A stretch of DNA of 64,000 nt, taken from contig NZ_LUVZ01000001.1 of the NCBI RefSeq assembly GCF_001593385.1, positions 1,302,001 through 1,366,000 on the forward strand, written 5' to 3'. A model generated the notes under the pieces. The model saw only the letters and a list, made by a program, of their open reading frames with translations, was not told the DNA's origin and ran no database searches. The translations under genes and the position numbers were made by a program. Origin of the DNA: Chryseobacterium cucumeris. GTDB taxonomy: Bacteria > Bacteroidota > Bacteroidia > Flavobacteriales > Weeksellaceae. Numbering within the stretch: position 1 is the stretch's first letter; every line of letters starts with the position of its first letter. This document shows positions 61,970-64,000 of this stretch, piece after piece.

Positions 61970-63970
61970 ATGCAGGGTGAAGACGATTTAAGAGGACTTG
62001 CCAAAATCATGGCGTTTATGCGAGCGGTAAGCATTATTCTAATACTAATGCATCTGTACTGGTTTTGTTATGGATTTTTTGCACATCAACAATGGACACT
62101 GGAACTCATCAATAAGATTCTTTATAATTTTAATAAGACCGCAGGCCTTTTTTCTCAACCTATTTATTCTAAGCTGTTCGCAATAGTTTTACTGGCTTTG
62201 AGTTGCCTCGGAACAAAGGGAGTCAAAAATGAAAGGATCACTTGGAAAAAAATTAGTATTGTTTTTTCTATTGGTTTTGTCTTATTCTTTTTAAACACAA
62301 TCCTCTTACAATCTGCCAGCAGTTTCACTTCTGTACTTTATATTCTATCTACCGGTTCCGGATACATCTTCCTGATGCAGGCAGGAGTCTGGATAGGCCG
62401 TTTACTCAAAACAGACTTAATGACCGATGTTTTTAACAATGAGAATGAAAGCTTTCAGCAGGAAACCCAATTACTCTATAATGAATACTCTGTTAACCTT
62501 CCTACACAATTCTATTATCAAGGGAAGTGGCATCAGGGATGGATTAATGTGGTAAATCCTTTTCGTGCCACCATTGTCTTAGGAACTCCAGGTTCAGGAA
62601 AATCCTATGCTGTTGTCAACAACTATATCAAACAACATATTGAAAAAGGATTTTCCATGTATATCTATGATTTTAAATTCGATGATTTGTCTACTATTGC
62701 GTACAACCATCTTCTCAATCATTCTGATGCTTATACCGTAAAGCCGAAATTCTATATCATCAATTTTGACGACCCCAAAAAAAGCCATCGGTGTAACCCC
62801 TTAAATCCTAATTTTATGACAGATATCTCAGATGCATATGAAGCGGCTTACACTATTATGCTGAACCTTAATAGAAGTTGGATTCAGAAACAGGGCGATT
62901 TCTTTGTTGAGAGTCCTATCATACTGCTAGCTGCCATCATATGGTTTCTTAAAATTTATGAAAACGGTAAATACTGCACTTTTCCACACGCTATAGAGCT
63001 GTTGAACAAAAAATATGAAGAGGTCTTTACGATATTAACCTCTTACTCTGAATTAGAGAATTACCTATCTCCTTTTATGGATGCATGGCAAGGGGGTGCA
63101 CAGGATCAGTTGCAGGGGCAAATCGCATCGGCTAAGATTCCTTTGTCAAGAATGATCTCACCACAATTATATTGGGTAATGACCGGAGACGATTTTTCTT
63201 TGGATATCAATAACCCCAATGAGCCTAAAATTCTGTGTGTTGGAAATAATCCTGATCGTCAAAATATCTATTCTTCTGCTCTTGGGCTATACAATTCGAG
63301 AATTGTTAAACTGATCAATAAAAAAGGACAGTTAAAAAGTTCTATCATAATTGACGAGTTGCCTACTATTTATTTCAGAGGCCTGGATAATTTAATTGCT
63401 ACTGCCAGAAGTAATAAAGTTTCTGTATGTCTTGGGTTTCAGGATTTTTCCCAGCTGACAAGAGATTATGGAGACAAGGAAAGTAAAGTCATTCAGAATA
63501 CGGTCGGAAATATTTTCAGCGGTCAGGTGGTTGGGGAAACAGCAAAAACGTTATCTGACCGTTTTGGAAAAATACTGCAAAAAAGACAAAGTATATCCAT
63601 CAATAAGAATGATACGTCCACCTCTATTTCTACCCAATTGGACAGTTTGATACCTGCTTCGAAGATCTCTACCTTAACCCAGGGATTTTTTGTCGGTGCT
63701 GTATCTGATAACTTTGATGAAAGGATTCAGCAGAAGATTTTTCATTCCGAGATTGTCGTAGACAATGTTAAGCTTTCTGAAGAAATGAAAAGCTTTCAGC
63801 AGATACCGCAGATCCGATCCTTTATTGATGAAGACGAGAATGATTGTATGACCAGGCAGATTCAAGATAATTATAGAGAAATTAAGTCAGATATTCTCAA
63901 TATCATCACAGATGAAATGGATCGAATAAAAAATGATCCTGATTTGCAACATTTATTGAACTCGGATTAA
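61970..63970 (+). CDS. mobC: Conjugative coupling protein (MobC, TraG/VirD4-type ATPase)
   Basis: 666 residues from the ATG at 61970 (MQGEDDLRGLAKIMAFMRAV). The frame opens 22 codons upstream at 61904, but the later start gives the usual N-terminus and is preceded by AAAAGG. Three to four membrane helices lie in the first 160 residues. The ATPase has Walker A LGTPGSGKSYAVVNN and a Walker B region IIIDELPTIYFRG. It couples the relaxosome to the TraG channel. It is 131 bases after mobB. Confidence 0.92.
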   Translation: MQGEDDLRGLAKIMAFMRAVSIILILMHLYWFCYGFFAHQQWTLELINKILYNFNKTAGLFSQPIYSKLFAIVLLALSCLGTKGVKNERITWKKISIVFSIGFVLFFLNTILLQSASSFTSVLYILSTGSGYIFLMQAGVWIGRLLKTDLMTDVFNNENESFQQETQLLYNEYSVNLPTQFYYQGKWHQGWINVVNPFRATIVLGTPGSGKSYAVVNNYIKQHIEKGFSMYIYDFKFDDLSTIAYNHLLNHSDAYTVKPKFYIINFDDPKKSHRCNPLNPNFMTDISDAYEAAYTIMLNLNRSWIQKQGDFFVESPIILLAAIIWFLKIYENGKYCTFPHAIELLNKKYEEVFTILTSYSELENYLSPFMDAWQGGAQDQLQGQIASAKIPLSRMISPQLYWVMTGDDFSLDINNPNEPKILCVGNNPDRQNIYSSALGLYNSRIVKLINKKGQLKSSIIIDELPTIYFRGLDNLIATARSNKVSVCLGFQDFSQLTRDYGDKESKVIQNTVGNIFSGQVVGETAKTLSDRFGKILQKRQSISINKNDTSTSISTQLDSLIPASKISTLTQGFFVGAVSDNFDERIQQKIFHSEIVVDNVKLSEEMKSFQQIPQIRSFIDEDENDCMTRQIQDNYREIKSDILNIITDEMDRIKNDPDLQHLLNSD

Positions 63971-63973
63971 AGA

Positions 63974-64000
63974 ATGAAACCTCAAATACCATACGATTTG
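63974..64000 (+). CDS. Possible start of a further gene, cut by the window edge
   Basis: An ATG 4 bases after the mobC stop gives MKPQIPYDL up to base 64000. Close spacing suggests another gene in the mob unit, but nine residues are too few to identify it. Confidence 0.3.

Overview
The window looks like a chromosome segment from a flavobacterium of the Chryseobacterium/Elizabethkingia group (Weeksellaceae, Bacteroidota). The reasons are low G+C, weak Shine-Dalgarno signals, -33/-7 promoters of the TTTG-N19-TAnnTTTG type, a DUF1800/DUF1501 pair, a TonB-dependent receptor, a Bacteroidetes-type tra/mob conjugation set and small Cys-rich peptides with a KNLKKLSR leader. No database could be searched, so family names rest on motif recognition.

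Layout. 1-5.8 kb (mostly minus strand): 5' part of L-serine dehydratase, ammonium transporter, alpha/beta hydrolase, two YceI paralogues, glucokinase, an outer-membrane barrel protein. 6.1-8.9 kb: DUF1800 and DUF1501. 9.1-14.4 kb: a 45-residue protein, WYL regulator and HopJ-like protein divergent from rtcB, then three tandem covarying hairpins and a 584-residue protein with a TerD-like C-terminal part. 14.7-17.0 kb: cobT-cobS-cobC. 17.4-22.6 kb: two RlaP-type nucleotidyltransferases separated by a very AT-rich Hachiman-like pair (HamA nuclease, HamB helicase). With RtcB, the RlaP proteins suggest an RNA-repair neighbourhood that later received an anti-phage cassette. 22.8-31.5 kb: TfoX-like protein, DUF2975/HTH pair, ABC ATPase with a permease-M1 peptidase fusion, MarR regulator and TonB-dependent receptor. 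31.6-37.5 kb: pnp, sugar MFS transporter, DUF4260, rpsO, a secreted protein. 37.7-38.8 kb: five small leader peptides with knottin-like cysteine spacing, in three units. 38.9-44.5 kb: mgtE, BtuF-like protein, cupin, fRMsr, a conserved unknown, an MBL hydrolase and tRNA-Leu(CAA).

From tRNA-Leu rightwards (44.5-64 kb) lies one end of an integrative conjugative element. A large serine recombinase whose 3' end runs antisense into the tRNA is followed by a RadC-like protein, the traA-traQ transfer operon (reading leftwards, interrupted by an oppositely oriented YhcG/DUF1016 nuclease), a candidate oriT and mobA-mobB-mobC. The far end and cargo lie outside the window.

Intergenic DNA is rich in dispersed structured repeats: two families with two or three copies each, one palindrome of the type that gives AEPVEA peptides, and pyrimidine-rich heptad tracts. 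The points most worth following up are the tandem hairpins in the rtcB locus, the Hachiman-like/RlaP operon, the knottin-like peptide family and the tRNA-associated serine-integrase element.
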